Of a stretch of DNA of 64,000 nt, positions 44,490 through 55,000 are shown piece by piece. Location: the NCBI GenBank assembly GCA_021399405.1, contig JAAFKL010000090.1, positions 1 to 64,000 on the forward strand. Direction: 5' to 3'. The notes beneath the pieces are model-generated. The model saw only the letters and a program-made list of their open reading frames with translations, was not told the origin of the DNA and searched no databases. Made by a program: the position numbers and the translations under genes. Positions within the stretch are counted from its first letter, which is position 1; each line of letters begins with the position of its first letter. This stretch comes from Candidatus Heimdallarchaeota archaeon (GTDB taxonomy: Archaea; Asgardarchaeota; Heimdallarchaeia; Heimdallarchaeales; Kariarchaeaceae).

Positions 44490-46259
44490 ATGTCGGATAA
44501 TGAACTTAGAAAGAATTCGAAAGGAAAAGGGACACGGTTAAGTTTTGTACTCGGGAGAGGGTTTGGAGTAATCATCCTGATCACACTAATTACTGGGGTA
44601 GTTAGTGTAGTGGGGCTAATGAATACTGCTGATGAGTATCAAGGTTTGATTGATGGAGCAATTGAATTAGATGAAGATTCAATGAAAATGAGTATTAATC
44701 TCTTGCAAGCAAGGAGAGTTGAGAAAGATTTTATTGCAACTGGTGAGTTAAATTTATTAGTTGAACATGATTTGTATGTTGAGTTGGCTGAGGAAATAGC
44801 CGATGAAATTGCTGAAGAAGATGTCACATCTGTAACAACTGGAATAGCAACTGACGCAAAAGTGGCTATTGGCGTATATGATACAGAATCCCATGCTGTT
44901 TTTGATAAGTTAATAGAAAGAGGTGGTGGAGCGTTTGGATCAGAAAGTGGTACAGTTGGGACTTTACAGGCTACAATAAGTGAAATTGATGATATGATTC
45001 AATTTGATTATGAAGCCAATTTGATTGGTTCTACTGAGTATTTAGAATTGCACAGCCGATATCTTGATATTAGGAAAGATGAAAAGGATTATCTTTTGGA
45101 ACGCGAATCAGGTGGGAACTATCTTCAATATATTACACACCTTTACGATGACATCCCTGAATTTTTGACAATCATTGATTCCTTGAATCTAGAAAGTGTT
45201 AGAGAAACAGAATATCATGATGATTTTGGAAATTACTTAACTGCAGTCGCGACACTTGTTACTACTGATGACGAAATTGACTCTTTGACAGTGGTATTTA
45301 TAGCAGCAGCTAGTTCAATAGAAGAATATTCAGCAGCATTAAGCACTGAAGCTGTAAAAATACTTGAGGAATCAATAGCAAAGGTAGAAGAAAATGTTAC
45401 TAGAATTCTTTTAATCACGATGATGCTTATTATCATGGCAATAATAATTGGGATATCTTTGACAATATGGATTACTAGAGGAATTGTTAAACCTATTTAT
45501 GAAATTGAAAGTGAAGTTGAAACAATTGGCAATGGTGATTTAACGGGTAAATTTGAATTTAGCAAGCAACCCTCCTCAGAATTAACCACTCTAGGTGACA
45601 ATGTAGAAAAAATGAAATTCTCATTACTATCGATTATTGGTTCAATTTCAAGTTCTAATGAAATATTAACCACATCATCTGAAGATCTTTTTTCAGGAGC
45701 AGAGGAAATCAATGCCTCATCTGAAGAAGTCGCAACCACTAGTCAAGCAATGAGTAATGGAGCGACATCCCAGACGGAAATGATTACCGATGTAAATGAT
45801 CGAATTCAGAAGACCTCAAATATGGTCGAGGAAATCATTAAAAAGATCCAAGACAATACGCAAGATGTATCTCAAATCGCTTTGCAAACCAACATACTTG
45901 CACTGAATGCAGGAATAGAGGCTTCAAGAGCTGGCGACTATGGAAGGGGCTTTATGGTTGTTGCAGAGAATGTAAGAAAGTTGAGCGATCAATCAAAAAA
46001 TGCAGCTGATCAAATTGCAATAGTTGCTGATGAGATTGCTGAGAACTTACAAGCATCCTTTACAACAATATCTAATTCAATGGGTAACATTGTTAGTGTT
46101 TCAGAGGAAACAGCTGCCTCCGCTGAAGAGGTTGCCGCAGCTGTTGAGGAAATGACTGCTACTGTGGAGGAATTATCATCTAGTGCTTCACAATTAACAA
46201 CTCTCGCAGAAGACTCTAGTGGATTGATTGGTCAATTTACACTTAATAAGTCCAAATAA
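44490..46259 (+). CDS. Methyl-accepting chemotaxis receptor 1
   Basis: 589 residues. A first transmembrane helix (~22-45), an extracellular helical domain of ~260 residues, a second helix (~303-328), a HAMP domain (GIVKPIYEIESEVETIGNGDL), and a cytoplasmic signalling coiled coil. The CheA/CheW-binding tip is recognisable as [20 protein letters not shown] and [14 protein letters not shown]. Glu/Gln-Glu pairs flanking Ser/Ala stretches (EEVATTSQAM, EETAASAEEVAAAVEEM) are likely methylation segments for CheR, CheB and CheD. The ligand is not predictable. Leaderless promoter with inverted repeat. Confidence 0.95.
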   Translation: MSDNELRKNSKGKGTRLSFVLGRGFGVIILITLITGVVSVVGLMNTADEYQGLIDGAIELDEDSMKMSINLLQARRVEKDFIATGELNLLVEHDLYVELAEEIADEIAEEDVTSVTTGIATDAKVAIGVYDTESHAVFDKLIERGGGAFGSESGTVGTLQATISEIDDMIQFDYEANLIGSTEYLELHSRYLDIRKDEKDYLLERESGGNYLQYITHLYDDIPEFLTIIDSLNLESVRETEYHDDFGNYLTAVATLVTTDDEIDSLTVVFIAAASSIEEYSAALSTEAVKILEESIAKVEENVTRILLITMMLIIMAIIIGISLTIWITRGIVKPIYEIESEVETIGNGDLTGKFEFSKQPSSELTTLGDNVEKMKFSLLSIIGSISSSNEILTTSSEDLFSGAEEINASSEEVATTSQAMSNGATSQTEMITDVNDRIQKTSNMVEEIIKKIQDNTQDVSQIALQTNILALNAGIEASRAGDYGRGFMVVAENVRKLSDQSKNAADQIAIVADEIAENLQASFTTISNSMGNIVSVSEETAASAEEVAAAVEEMTATVEELSSSASQLTTLAEDSSGLIGQFTLNKSK

Positions 46260-46384
46260 TCAAACGACTCATTATAATATTAAATTAATAATAAAAAATA
46301 TATTTAATTATTCAACACATTAAAAACAGATTCGGACTAAATCTTTAAATATAATTGTACCTTTACACTCTGCTTGCGAACAAC

Positions 46385-48253
46385 ATGGGCAAACTACAAA
46401 AATTCCTATTTACAAAAAAGTTACGCACGCAACTACTAATCGGATTTGGTATTACTCTGTTTATCAGTGTAATCTCGATTAGTACGGTATCAATACTATC
46501 TACCACTTCAAATTTGGAAGACAAGATAGACGATGATTTGGGCGCATTCGCTGAAACTATCAATGATCAATCTATCGAAACTTTGAATATTGAAAGGGCC
46601 AATGTCGAAAATTGGGCATCTCTGCCTGTTGTAAGGGAAACGGCAACCGATGCCAGTCAGTTGGACCCATTAAACGACCTCTGGACTAGATATGAAGGAG
46701 AAAAATGGGGTAATGATGATGATTTGAATGGTGCAGGGATTGCAGAAAGAAGTGAATCACCGGTTAATTTTGATAATGATATTAACCCTGAAGCTTCTCA
46801 CTACTTTAACACAATACTTAGTAGTGTTTCGTATGCAGAAATATTTTTTACAGATTCGAGAGGATATGCAATTGCTTCAACTGCAAATACTGGTGATTTT
46901 GCACAAGGAGAAGAATCTTGGTGGTTAGGCGCAAAATCAAATGGGTTCCATGCCAGTGGTTTCGAATTTGATGATTCTAGTGAGGCATGGTCTATTTCCA
47001 TATCAATTGCCATAAAATCTACTAATATTTCAAAAACTAATGGAGAATTCGCTGGGGTAGTTAAAGCCCAATACACTTTTGATAGCTTATCAAATGTAGT
47101 ATCACAAGTAAATGTTGGTGCTAATGGATTTGCCATGATAGTTTCTAACGAAGGCGAAATTATTTACCATCCTGATGAGACTTTAGTTGGATCCCAAAAC
47201 TTAGCAGATGTTGTGGGGACAAGTGTGGCTAGTAAGGTATTTAGTAATGATCACTTTATGGCTGAACCAAACATTGACAATGAAAAATATTATTTGGACG
47301 CAAAACCTCTATCATTTGATCAGGAATGGGGTCTAGACTGGTTTGTTCTTACCATGATTCCTGAATCTGACGTTGCAGATATAATAACAACACCCATCAT
47401 TTATTCAGTGGTTGTTGCAAGTGTTTCAGTCGTAATTCTGGGAGTTTTTGCTTTCTTATTTTCAGGTGCAATTGTTAATCGAATCGATAAATTGACTGAG
47501 AGCTCAAAGAAATTGGCTGAGGGTGATCTAACTCAAGATGTTTACATAACCAGTGATGCAACAGATGAAATTTCAGTTTTAGAAACCTCGTTGTCCTGGA
47601 TGGTAGAAACCCTAAGAGACTTTGTAAAACAAACGTATACGAGTATATCAATCTTATCTGAATCTACAGAAGGAATGTTCTCAAGTACCGAAGAGATGAA
47701 TGCAAGCGCTGAAGAAGTTTCTTCAACCAGCTTATCTATGTCTCATGGCGCATCTCAACAAGCTGAAATGGTGACTCTCACTTCAGAACAATTGAAAAAA
47801 GCATCTTCAGTAGTTGCAGAAATTGTTAAGGAAATTAGAGAGAATACAGAATTTTCAAAAAATATTGCTTTACAAACCAATATTCTAGCATTAAATGCAG
47901 GAATTGAGGCTTCACGTGCAGGTGATTACGGACGTGGATTTATGGTAGTCGCTGAAAATGTTAGAAAACTATCTGACCAGAGTAAGGAAGCCTCTGAGAA
48001 AATAAGTGATGTTGCTGAAAAAATTTCTATGGTTCTTCAAGAAATATTCGATAATGCAGTAAGTGAAATTGTGAACATTTCAGCTGTTGCTGAAGAAACT
48101 GCTGCTTCCTCAGAGGAAGTTGCAGCCGCAGCAGAGGAAATGACCTCGTCACTCGAGGAATTGTCTTCATTATCAGAAGAACTAGCTAAACAAGCAGAAC
48201 TATCTACTGATTTAGTTAAAACCTTTAAAATCTCAGACGACAAAAGTAATTAA
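46385..48253 (+). CDS. Methyl-accepting chemotaxis receptor 2, with double-Cache sensor
   Basis: 622 residues. First transmembrane helix (~18-40), a large extracellular dCache-like region with [18 protein letters not shown] near 155 and [19 protein letters not shown] near 255, a second transmembrane helix (~340-363), HAMP ([20 protein letters not shown]), and the signalling coiled coil. The tip is almost identical to receptor 1 ([20 protein letters not shown]), so both share the same CheA/CheW array. dCache domains bind small ligands such as amino acids or amines. ATG at 46385; the TTG at 46355 is less likely. Confidence 0.95.
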   Translation: MGKLQKFLFTKKLRTQLLIGFGITLFISVISISTVSILSTTSNLEDKIDDDLGAFAETINDQSIETLNIERANVENWASLPVVRETATDASQLDPLNDLWTRYEGEKWGNDDDLNGAGIAERSESPVNFDNDINPEASHYFNTILSSVSYAEIFFTDSRGYAIASTANTGDFAQGEESWWLGAKSNGFHASGFEFDDSSEAWSISISIAIKSTNISKTNGEFAGVVKAQYTFDSLSNVVSQVNVGANGFAMIVSNEGEIIYHPDETLVGSQNLADVVGTSVASKVFSNDHFMAEPNIDNEKYYLDAKPLSFDQEWGLDWFVLTMIPESDVADIITTPIIYSVVVASVSVVILGVFAFLFSGAIVNRIDKLTESSKKLAEGDLTQDVYITSDATDEISVLETSLSWMVETLRDFVKQTYTSISILSESTEGMFSSTEEMNASAEEVSSTSLSMSHGASQQAEMVTLTSEQLKKASSVVAEIVKEIRENTEFSKNIALQTNILALNAGIEASRAGDYGRGFMVVAENVRKLSDQSKEASEKISDVAEKISMVLQEIFDNAVSEIVNISAVAEETAASSEEVAAAAEEMTSSLEELSSLSEELAKQAELSTDLVKTFKISDDKSN

Positions 48254-48378
48254 AAATATAAATAAATTCCAAAGTATAAAATTTCAATTAACTCAAAAAT
48301 ACAAAATGTTAATACTTAAACAAATCTTGAGATTATTATTTTAATCATGTTCACTTATTGATTCATTAATAATCAAAT

Positions 48379-48434
48379 TCAAAGCTATAATCGCTATAGT
48401 TTTGAAACTTAAAAATAATAATTATGATCATAAT
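48379..48434. repeat. Two inverted repeats upstream of the GTPase gene
   Basis: TTCAAAGCTATA and TATAGTTTTGAA (48379-48390, 48396-48407) are inverted repeats with one mismatch in 12. ATTATGATCATAAT (48421-48434) is a perfect 14-base palindrome. Both fall in the 250-base gap between receptor 2 and the GTPase gene, as terminator hairpin and operator candidates. Confidence 0.4.
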
Positions 48435-48503
48435 GAGTATATCAGAACAGATGATTTAACTATCAGTTGGACATTATAATCTGTCAAAGGGGAATTCACC
48501 AAA

Positions 48504-49070
48504 ATGAAAAATAATAAACAAGATACACTACAAACAGAGTTTAAACACCGGTATAAAATAGTAATAATTGGGAATGGAGGGGTAGGTAAGACTTCTTTAA
48601 AGAGGAGCTACCTGGGGCTTGATTTTATTGATAACTATGAAATGACAATAGGTGTTGAAGTGTCAGTGAAAAGATATGGCAAAACAACTCTACAGATATG
48701 GGATCTTGGAGGACAGCGTGGATTCCAAAAAGTATTTGGTGATCATTTTGCGAAAGCTGAAGCAGCGGTTGTTGTTTTCGACATTACAAATCCCGAATCA
48801 TTCCAAAATGTGGAAAGATGGATTGAAATGATAACACTGGAAAAGAAACAGATGATTCCGACCGTTTTAGTGGGAAATAAAGCAGATCTTAGAAATAGAG
48901 GAAGAACCGAAGTTTCTCATATCCAAGCAATTGATTATTCGAGGGAATTATCTAATAACTCGTTGTATGAGATCCCGTATATTGAAGCATCAGCCTTAAC
49001 AGGGTTGAATGTAACGTATATTTTTGAATATCTAATGACAACATTGAAGACAATTTCTCGTCTTCGGTAA
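48504..49070 (+). CDS. Ras/Rab-like small GTPase inside the chemosensory island
   Basis: 188 residues, a full G domain: P-loop GNGGVGKTS (23-31), switch I Thr48 (MTIGVE), WDLGGQ (66-71) with the catalytic-type Gln71, NKAD (125-128) for guanine, and EASAL (161-165). By length and motifs it is Ras/Rab/Arf-like; DLGGQ in place of DTAGQ leans to the Arf/MglA-like variants. There is no C-terminal Cys for lipid attachment. It lies between the receptor genes and cheR, all rightward, after its own ribosome binding site (AAGGGGA). This suggests a switch controlled by or feeding into the che pathway; that role is inference. Confidence 0.93.
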   Translation: MKNNKQDTLQTEFKHRYKIVIIGNGGVGKTSLKRSYLGLDFIDNYEMTIGVEVSVKRYGKTTLQIWDLGGQRGFQKVFGDHFAKAEAAVVVFDITNPESFQNVERWIEMITLEKKQMIPTVLVGNKADLRNRGRTEVSHIQAIDYSRELSNNSLYEIPYIEASALTGLNVTYIFEYLMTTLKTISRLR

Positions 49071-49144
49071 TAAATTTTCGACCCATGTTTAATATTGAAA
49101 AACTTTGCATAATGTACATCTCTTCTACTGAAGGTATTAGACAC

Positions 49145-49210
49145 CCTCATTAATTACATAGATTGTTTGCTAATCAATATAGACAAACTTTTTGTAATTA
49201 ATTAATGAGG
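49145..49210. repeat. Inverted repeat between the GTPase gene and cheR
   Basis: CCTCATTAAT (49145-49154) and ATTAATGAGG (49201-49210) are exact reverse complements; inner bases TACA and TGTAATTA extend the pairing with a 4-base insertion. The arms are 46 bases apart. It could be a hairpin ending GTPase transcripts or a control site for cheR. Confidence 0.45.
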
Positions 49211-49264
49211 AATGCCATACTATTTATCAATGAGTTCTGCATTATATGAGGTCGATTATTTTAT

Positions 49265-50221
49265 ATGAGGAAGGACGTTTATAAGGACAAAGTAGCAAGA
49301 GGTGCTACGCTCTCGGCCAAATTAGGACCTAGATCTGCTAGTTTAAAATTAGTGAAACAAGTCAGAACAAAATCTAAAATAAAAAAGAAATATGGTACAC
49401 AACCAATTATTCTACGAGGTAAAGATTTAGAGAACTTGGACCCAGTGTTATCGTTTTTACGAAAATCGGGTGTAGCAGTAACCGCATATAAACGTGGATA
49501 TTTAATTAGACGGACCAGAGCAAGAATTGGAAGATTAGGGCTTGATACATACGTTGAATATTTACAATATTTACGAAATAACTCTAAAGAAATACAACTC
49601 CTACATGATACACTAAGTATTAATGTAACTCGATTTTTCAGAAATGAGGATACGTTCAGTTATATTCGGGATAATGTTATACCAGATTTGGTTAAAGTAT
49701 TAAGCAGCTCCCCCACAACAAAGATAAAAATTTGGTCAGCAGGATGTGCTGTGGGCCCAGAACCATACTCTATTGCAATGCTATGCAGTGATAGCAAAGA
49801 ATTAAAAAATAAAGTAGCCATTAATGCTTCAGATATTAATCGTAATCTATTAGAAATTGCTCAAAACGGTGTTTACTCCCCTCAATATCTAGCCGAAATG
49901 ACAAAAGAGGAAGCGAGTAGATATTTTATTTTGGATCATAATCAAAATTACATGGTTAAGCCTTCAATTAAGAAGCTAGTAAAATTTGATCAAACTGACT
50001 TAATCAAAGATAGATATCCATCAAACTGTGATATGATCATTTGTAGAAACGTTCTCATTTATCTTGATTCATCTATGCAGAAAATAATTTTAGAAAAATT
50101 TTTCCAATCGCTCAAAGTTGGTGGAATATTAATATTGGGTCGTACAGAAACATTACAAGGAACTTGGAAGAAAAGCTATGAAGTTAAATCTTCCACCCAT
50201 CGGGTCTATATTAAGATCTGA
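49265..50221 (+). CDS. cheR: Chemotaxis methyltransferase CheR with basic N-terminal extension
   Basis: 318 residues. The first ~52 residues are Lys/Arg-rich and not part of the family. Then comes the CheR N-terminal helical domain (DLENLDPVLSFLRKSGV, RRTRARIGRLGLDTYVEYL) and the SAM-dependent methyltransferase with NVTRFFRNE, WSAGCAVGPEPYSIAML (usual WSAGCS-x-GEEPYS) and CRNVLIYLD. It methylates receptor Glu residues using S-adenosylmethionine. The extension may bind DNA, RNA, acidic protein tails or membranes. Confidence 0.95.
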   Translation: MRKDVYKDKVARGATLSAKLGPRSASLKLVKQVRTKSKIKKKYGTQPIILRGKDLENLDPVLSFLRKSGVAVTAYKRGYLIRRTRARIGRLGLDTYVEYLQYLRNNSKEIQLLHDTLSINVTRFFRNEDTFSYIRDNVIPDLVKVLSSSPTTKIKIWSAGCAVGPEPYSIAMLCSDSKELKNKVAINASDINRNLLEIAQNGVYSPQYLAEMTKEEASRYFILDHNQNYMVKPSIKKLVKFDQTDLIKDRYPSNCDMIICRNVLIYLDSSMQKIILEKFFQSLKVGGILILGRTETLQGTWKKSYEVKSSTHRVYIKI

Positions 50222-50269
50222 AAATCCTGGAGGATAATTTATAGAACTTTGTTGTAATCGAGGATCAAA

Positions 50270-50776
50270 ATGACTGAATATAGAGCTAGAATTGGTGAAA
50301 TTATTAAAGGTAAAGAATTTGATCAATTAGTTGCAATTGCCCTTGGTAGTTGTATTGGTATTGTAATTTATGATCCTAAAATTAAAGTTGCAACATTAGC
50401 TCACGTAGCGTTACCCGGTCAATTATTTAAAACACAAAAAATAAATGGTAAATACCATGATAAACCTGGTCGCTATGCAGATACTGCAGTTCCTGAATGT
50501 ATTAGAATATTGAAGAAAATGGGAGCAAATCTTAAAAACTTAAAAGCAAAAATTGCAGGTGGAAGCAGGATGTTTGGAACAAAGGGGTTACTTGGTCCAG
50601 GTTTAAATATTGGGGACCGTAATATTGAAGCTTCGCGGGAACACCTAAAATTAAATAAAATAGAACTGAAACGTGAAGATGTGAGTGGAAATTCTAGTAG
50701 AACAGTTATTTTTGATATAGAAAATTCAAAATATACAATTAAAAAAGGATTTAATGCAGAGTTTGTGTATTTATGA
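50270..50776 (+). CDS. cheD: Chemoreceptor glutamine deamidase CheD
   Basis: 168 residues, full length. The catalytic Cys28 is in ALGSCIGIVIYD and His45 in LAHVALPG; KAKIAGGSRMFGTKGL follows. CheD deamidates receptor Gln to Glu and in many systems binds CheC, boosting its CheY phosphatase; cheC lies downstream in the same island. GAGG six bases before the ATG at 50270. Confidence 0.95.
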   Translation: MTEYRARIGEIIKGKEFDQLVAIALGSCIGIVIYDPKIKVATLAHVALPGQLFKTQKINGKYHDKPGRYADTAVPECIRILKKMGANLKNLKAKIAGGSRMFGTKGLLGPGLNIGDRNIEASREHLKLNKIELKREDVSGNSSRTVIFDIENSKYTIKKGFNAEFVYL

Positions 50777-50995
50777 AATACTCGGAAATTGAAAGAATGA
50801 TGATCATAATCAATTTGCATGCAAAATACTTAATTATTTCTTCAATCCAGTGATAATCATTCTTAAGGTTTATATAATTTAGACCCATTACCCTTGTTTG
50901 ATTTTAATATTAATGCTACAAGGTTTGCTTTCTAAAAATACAAGTTGGAAAGGATATGTAATCATTGATGATACAAATCAAACTAGTGAAAAACC

Positions 50996-52006
50996 ATGAT
51001 AACCGAAGTTGTACAAACAGAAGCAATTGAAGAACAGTATTTAACCTTTAATTTGGGAGAAAATCTTGTTGGAATTCAACTGCGATTAGTAGAAATAATC
51101 GAATTTGTTCCTGAAATAATTCCAATTCCAAGAGCTCCAAATCACGTTCTAGGAGTAGCGAATATTGAAAATGCCATAATTCCAATAATTGATCTCGAAC
51201 TGTTATTAAAGTATAAAAATAAATCACTAACTGGTAAAGCAATATCAATTATAATTGCAATTGAATCTGCTGTATTTGGAGTTCATATTGCTGAACCTCC
51301 TAAAGTAGTTAAATTGGAAAATCGGGTTCATGAATCCCCCTTGACAAGCTCTAGTAATATTCCAAATGATTGGATTGATGGATTTTTCATTGATAACATG
51401 GATAATACAGTAACTATTCTAAATCCAGAAAATTTCTGGATAGGACTGGGTAAATCAGAAATAACTGGTCCTGCTTCTGGAGGAAAAACTTCCAAAAAGA
51501 CAAAAAAGGCCTCTTTATCTATAAATAAATCAGAATTAAAAACTAAAGTTGTAGAAAATATTGAGAAGTTAGATGATACATCTGAAGATGCTGGCAAAAA
51601 GAAGGCCAAAAAGACCAAAAAGAAATCTGGTGATGATGTCAAAACTGAAGGATTAGATGTTTCATCTGAAGATAACGGTAAAAAGAGGTCTACAAAGACT
51701 AAAAAGAATGCAGAAGATGATATCAAGATTGAAGAATCTGCTACCTTATCCGAAGAAGTTGGAGATAAAAAGTCCAAGAAAAAGAAAAAGAATACCAAGG
51801 ATGATATCAAAACTGAGGAAGTAGCTGCTTTATCAAATTTAGATGAAGATAAAAGGTCAATGGAAAACGACGCTTCTAAAGATGATACAGGTCAATCTGG
51901 AGAAAAAGATGAATCAGAGAAGTCGAAAAAAGGAAAAACCAAAGATCCTGACCCAACTGTTGTCGACATTACTGATTTAAATGAATCCGATATCCCAAGC
52001 AAATGA
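50996..52006 (+). CDS. cheW: CheW adaptor with long charged repeat tail
   Basis: 336 residues. Residues ~12-155 are one CheW domain (EQYLTFNLGENLVGIQLRLV, PIPRAPNHVLGVANIENAII, PIIDLELLL). The second half is low-complexity and built of about four ~29-residue repeats (194-300) of the type D-x-S-E-D/E-x-G-K-K-x-x-K-K-T-K-K-x-x-x-D-D-I/V-K-T-E-x. It ends DPDPTVVDITDLNESDIPSK. CheW couples receptors and CheA; standard CheW has ~150-170 residues, so the tail is an added feature, perhaps flexible contact with other proteins. Confidence 0.9.
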   Translation: MITEVVQTEAIEEQYLTFNLGENLVGIQLRLVEIIEFVPEIIPIPRAPNHVLGVANIENAIIPIIDLELLLKYKNKSLTGKAISIIIAIESAVFGVHIAEPPKVVKLENRVHESPLTSSSNIPNDWIDGFFIDNMDNTVTILNPENFWIGLGKSEITGPASGGKTSKKTKKASLSINKSELKTKVVENIEKLDDTSEDAGKKKAKKTKKKSGDDVKTEGLDVSSEDNGKKRSTKTKKNAEDDIKIEESATLSEEVGDKKSKKKKKNTKDDIKTEEVAALSNLDEDKRSMENDASKDDTGQSGEKDESEKSKKGKTKDPDPTVVDITDLNESDIPSK

Positions 52007-52022
52007 TGCTTGAAATATCAAC

Positions 52023-52028
52023 AAGGAG
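52023..52028 (+). promoter_or_regulatory. Ribosome binding site that points to an ATT start
   Basis: AAGGAG here has its GGAG (52025-52028) exactly 9 bases before ATT at 52038. The first ATG in frame (52083) has no such site, and an out-of-frame ATG at 52031 is only two bases away and gives just 14 codons. Confidence 0.55.
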
Positions 52029-52037
52029 AGATGAACA

Positions 52038-55000
52038 ATTACAAATTACGCAACTATAAAATTTCCGGAAATTAATCTTATAATGGACATAAGTGATAAA
52101 TGTGCATTGTATCCCTTTGCTTCAATTAATTCAAGAAAAGAAGTTTTGTTAAGCTACGTAGATTATGTCAGGGGAATTTGTGATCTAGATCGCGCTGTTT
52201 GCATGATAATCGATTTTGCAGATTTTTTGGGTACAACACCTGTGCTTAATGAAGAAGATTTGATGATTTTACGAGTAACAGTGAAAAAAGGGGATTTTGC
52301 ATTAATCATCCCTTCACCAAAAATGATAAGGGATGATTTACAATTCGAGGAGAGTAACGGTAAGATAAAATCATCCGATTCGAAAATTACTCTAATATCA
52401 TCAAATTATGTAATCATCAATAATGAGGTATATTTAAAAATTGATGTAGAACAATTATCAACTTATATCGCATTCGAATTATCAAAATATCTAACAAAAG
52501 AATGGAAAAACTCTACTCAAAATTTATCATTTGATAATAAAGACAATCTAGCTAAAATCGTGGAACAATCCTTTATTACCAAAAAAATGGAAAATTCAAT
52601 AGTCGAAAATAATTATACTCGGAACAATATTATCATTTGTAATGTAGGGAACTATCAATTCTCATTTTCTGAAAAATACTTATCAGAAATAAAATATTTC
52701 AATCAGATACTCACATCTATTCCCGATACTCCAGATTGGGTTAAAGGTGCAATTGACCATCAAAATGATAGTTTACCTTTGGTAGACTTGGCAGATTGGT
52801 TAGGGATTAATTCAAATGAAAGTAATAATAAATTATTAGTAATTATAGAGAGGGACAAATCAACTAAATTTGGATTTCTTTGTGATTCAGTTACAAATAT
52901 TGAAAAACCAGAGAATCATCCTATTCAACATTTTGAATCGCTAAATATTGAGGGTTTACCATTCAGAAATATAGTTTATAGCGAAAAGAAATTTATTTTT
53001 TCTCTTAATATCGACACTCTCGCTTCTTCGATATCTTCTGGTGCAACATTGAATTTTATGCAAGAATGGGACAGTTGGAAGCCATTTTTGCATCGAAATA
53101 ACAAAGAGGTAATCGATGGATTGAAAGCCATATCTGGGGAATATGATAACTTAGAGTTGCAAGAAGAATTTGTCGAAATTAATTTTAAACAAATTAATAT
53201 TCTCATTGATTTAAGTGAAAATTTAACATTTTTTACAAATCAATCTGGAAGGAAATTCAACAAATTTCCTCATTATTGCGATGGATTAGTTGAATTAGGG
53301 GGAACTCACACCCTAATTATTGATCTTGCTAGATACTTAGGAATTAATGAAGATCAAATAGATGAATATCTTTTAATTAAATTAATAGACAAGAATGTTA
53401 GTATTGCCCTTAAAGTACCAATTCCAAGGGTGGGGAGGTATAATATTGATTCAAAATCAACTATTATACTTGATAATAATACTCAATCCTTACGCATTCC
53501 TTCAACTCAATATTATATAATAGAAGACAAGGTTTACCTAAAATTTGATCGAGAAACTTTATTCGAATTCTTAGAAAATGAACTCCAAGATTACTTACGT
53601 CTTGGTTGGAAGAATTCATTACCAAATTGGGATTTACTAAATCCTGACAAATTGGTAAAGATCGATCAAATTAAGACAAAAATTACCAACTACAGCCCTA
53701 AAGTGGTTGTGTCAAATTTATCATCGAGTAATAATTACCTAATTTGCAACATTGAAGGCTCATTTTTCGCTATCAGTGAAGATGATATTATTCAGGTAAT
53801 TTCCACTGAAATCAAAGTAACTAAGGTTCCAGGCAGTCCATTGTGGATGAAAGGAGTAATGGATTATCAGAACAAAGATGTTGTAATATTAGATCTCTCA
53901 AAATTACTTCAATTACAAACCAAGGATAAATCGAAACCGGTAATTGTTGTAGCATCTACTACTACAGGTCCAATTGCTTTTCAGTGTAATTCAGTATATC
54001 ATCTATCAAATCAATCCATGGTATCCATTAAGAAGAACGAATTGATTTCATCGAACCTTCCATATACCAATGTGTATAACGTCGAAGGTAGAATCATTTA
54101 TCAATTAAATGTCGATTATCTCCAAAAATCAATTGCAGAAAGAAAAGACACGTTAATACAAAATGAGTGGTTGAATTTGCTTTCAGTTAGTGAAGAAGAT
54201 TATCGGAAAAACCTATCTACGGTTGAGAAAAATCAAATTTACAGAAATAATTCTATCCGTGCAAAAATAGGGAATGACAACTTTACGGTTCCACTAGATG
54301 ATATTGTTACAATTAGATCAGTCGTTGATCAAGAACGGATTACATCTGATGGACTTAATCTGAGTGCTTATAGTAACACCTGGATTCCTTCAATAAGAAT
54401 TTGTGACCAGTTTGGTTCAGAGGGTCAACATAAAATTTCTCTCATTTTGAAATGTGAAGATTTTGTGTTTGAACTTCAGGTAGACGAACTACAATTGACT
54501 GAATTAGGGCAAAAACTGATTGATGCATCTACTTGGGATGCTTTAATAGGAGGAAACAGTCCAATTGGATTAAAGACTCCATTCCAAACCAAGGATGGTT
54601 TAGCTTTCGGTTTAGATCTAAATGACCTACTTTTGAAATCATATACCTCAATTTTAAAGGGAGAGGATACACTTACTAATTTCATTGATGGATTATCACT
54701 CGATCCTCCTGAATTCATTGAAGAATCTACTTTACTTTCGAAACAAATTACAAACATATGGGATGAAGATGCAGAATTATATCTAATTATAATAGATACA
54801 AGTGAAAATACAAAATCTGCATTAAATACAGAATTAATTTCAAAAATCTCATTGGAAACGGATCCAAATATTGAACTATTTCCATGGGAAAATAATAAGT
54901 CCGAATCTCATTTTTACATAACTACAACCCTTATAGGCCAACATCAAAAAGCATTACAAATACCCGCAAACTGTTTTCTGGTAGGTGTAAGTAGGGAAAG

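Noticed and set aside
51048..51810. Leftward frames within the CheW tail region
   Set aside because: They are mirror readings of the Lys/Glu repeats (Phe/Leu/Ser-rich) and are explained by the real gene on the other strand.
52031..52075. 14-codon peptide starting at ATG 52031 behind AAGGAG
   Set aside because: Only two bases separate GGAG from this ATG, too close for normal initiation; the ATT at 52038 has the spacing used by the downstream cheY2.
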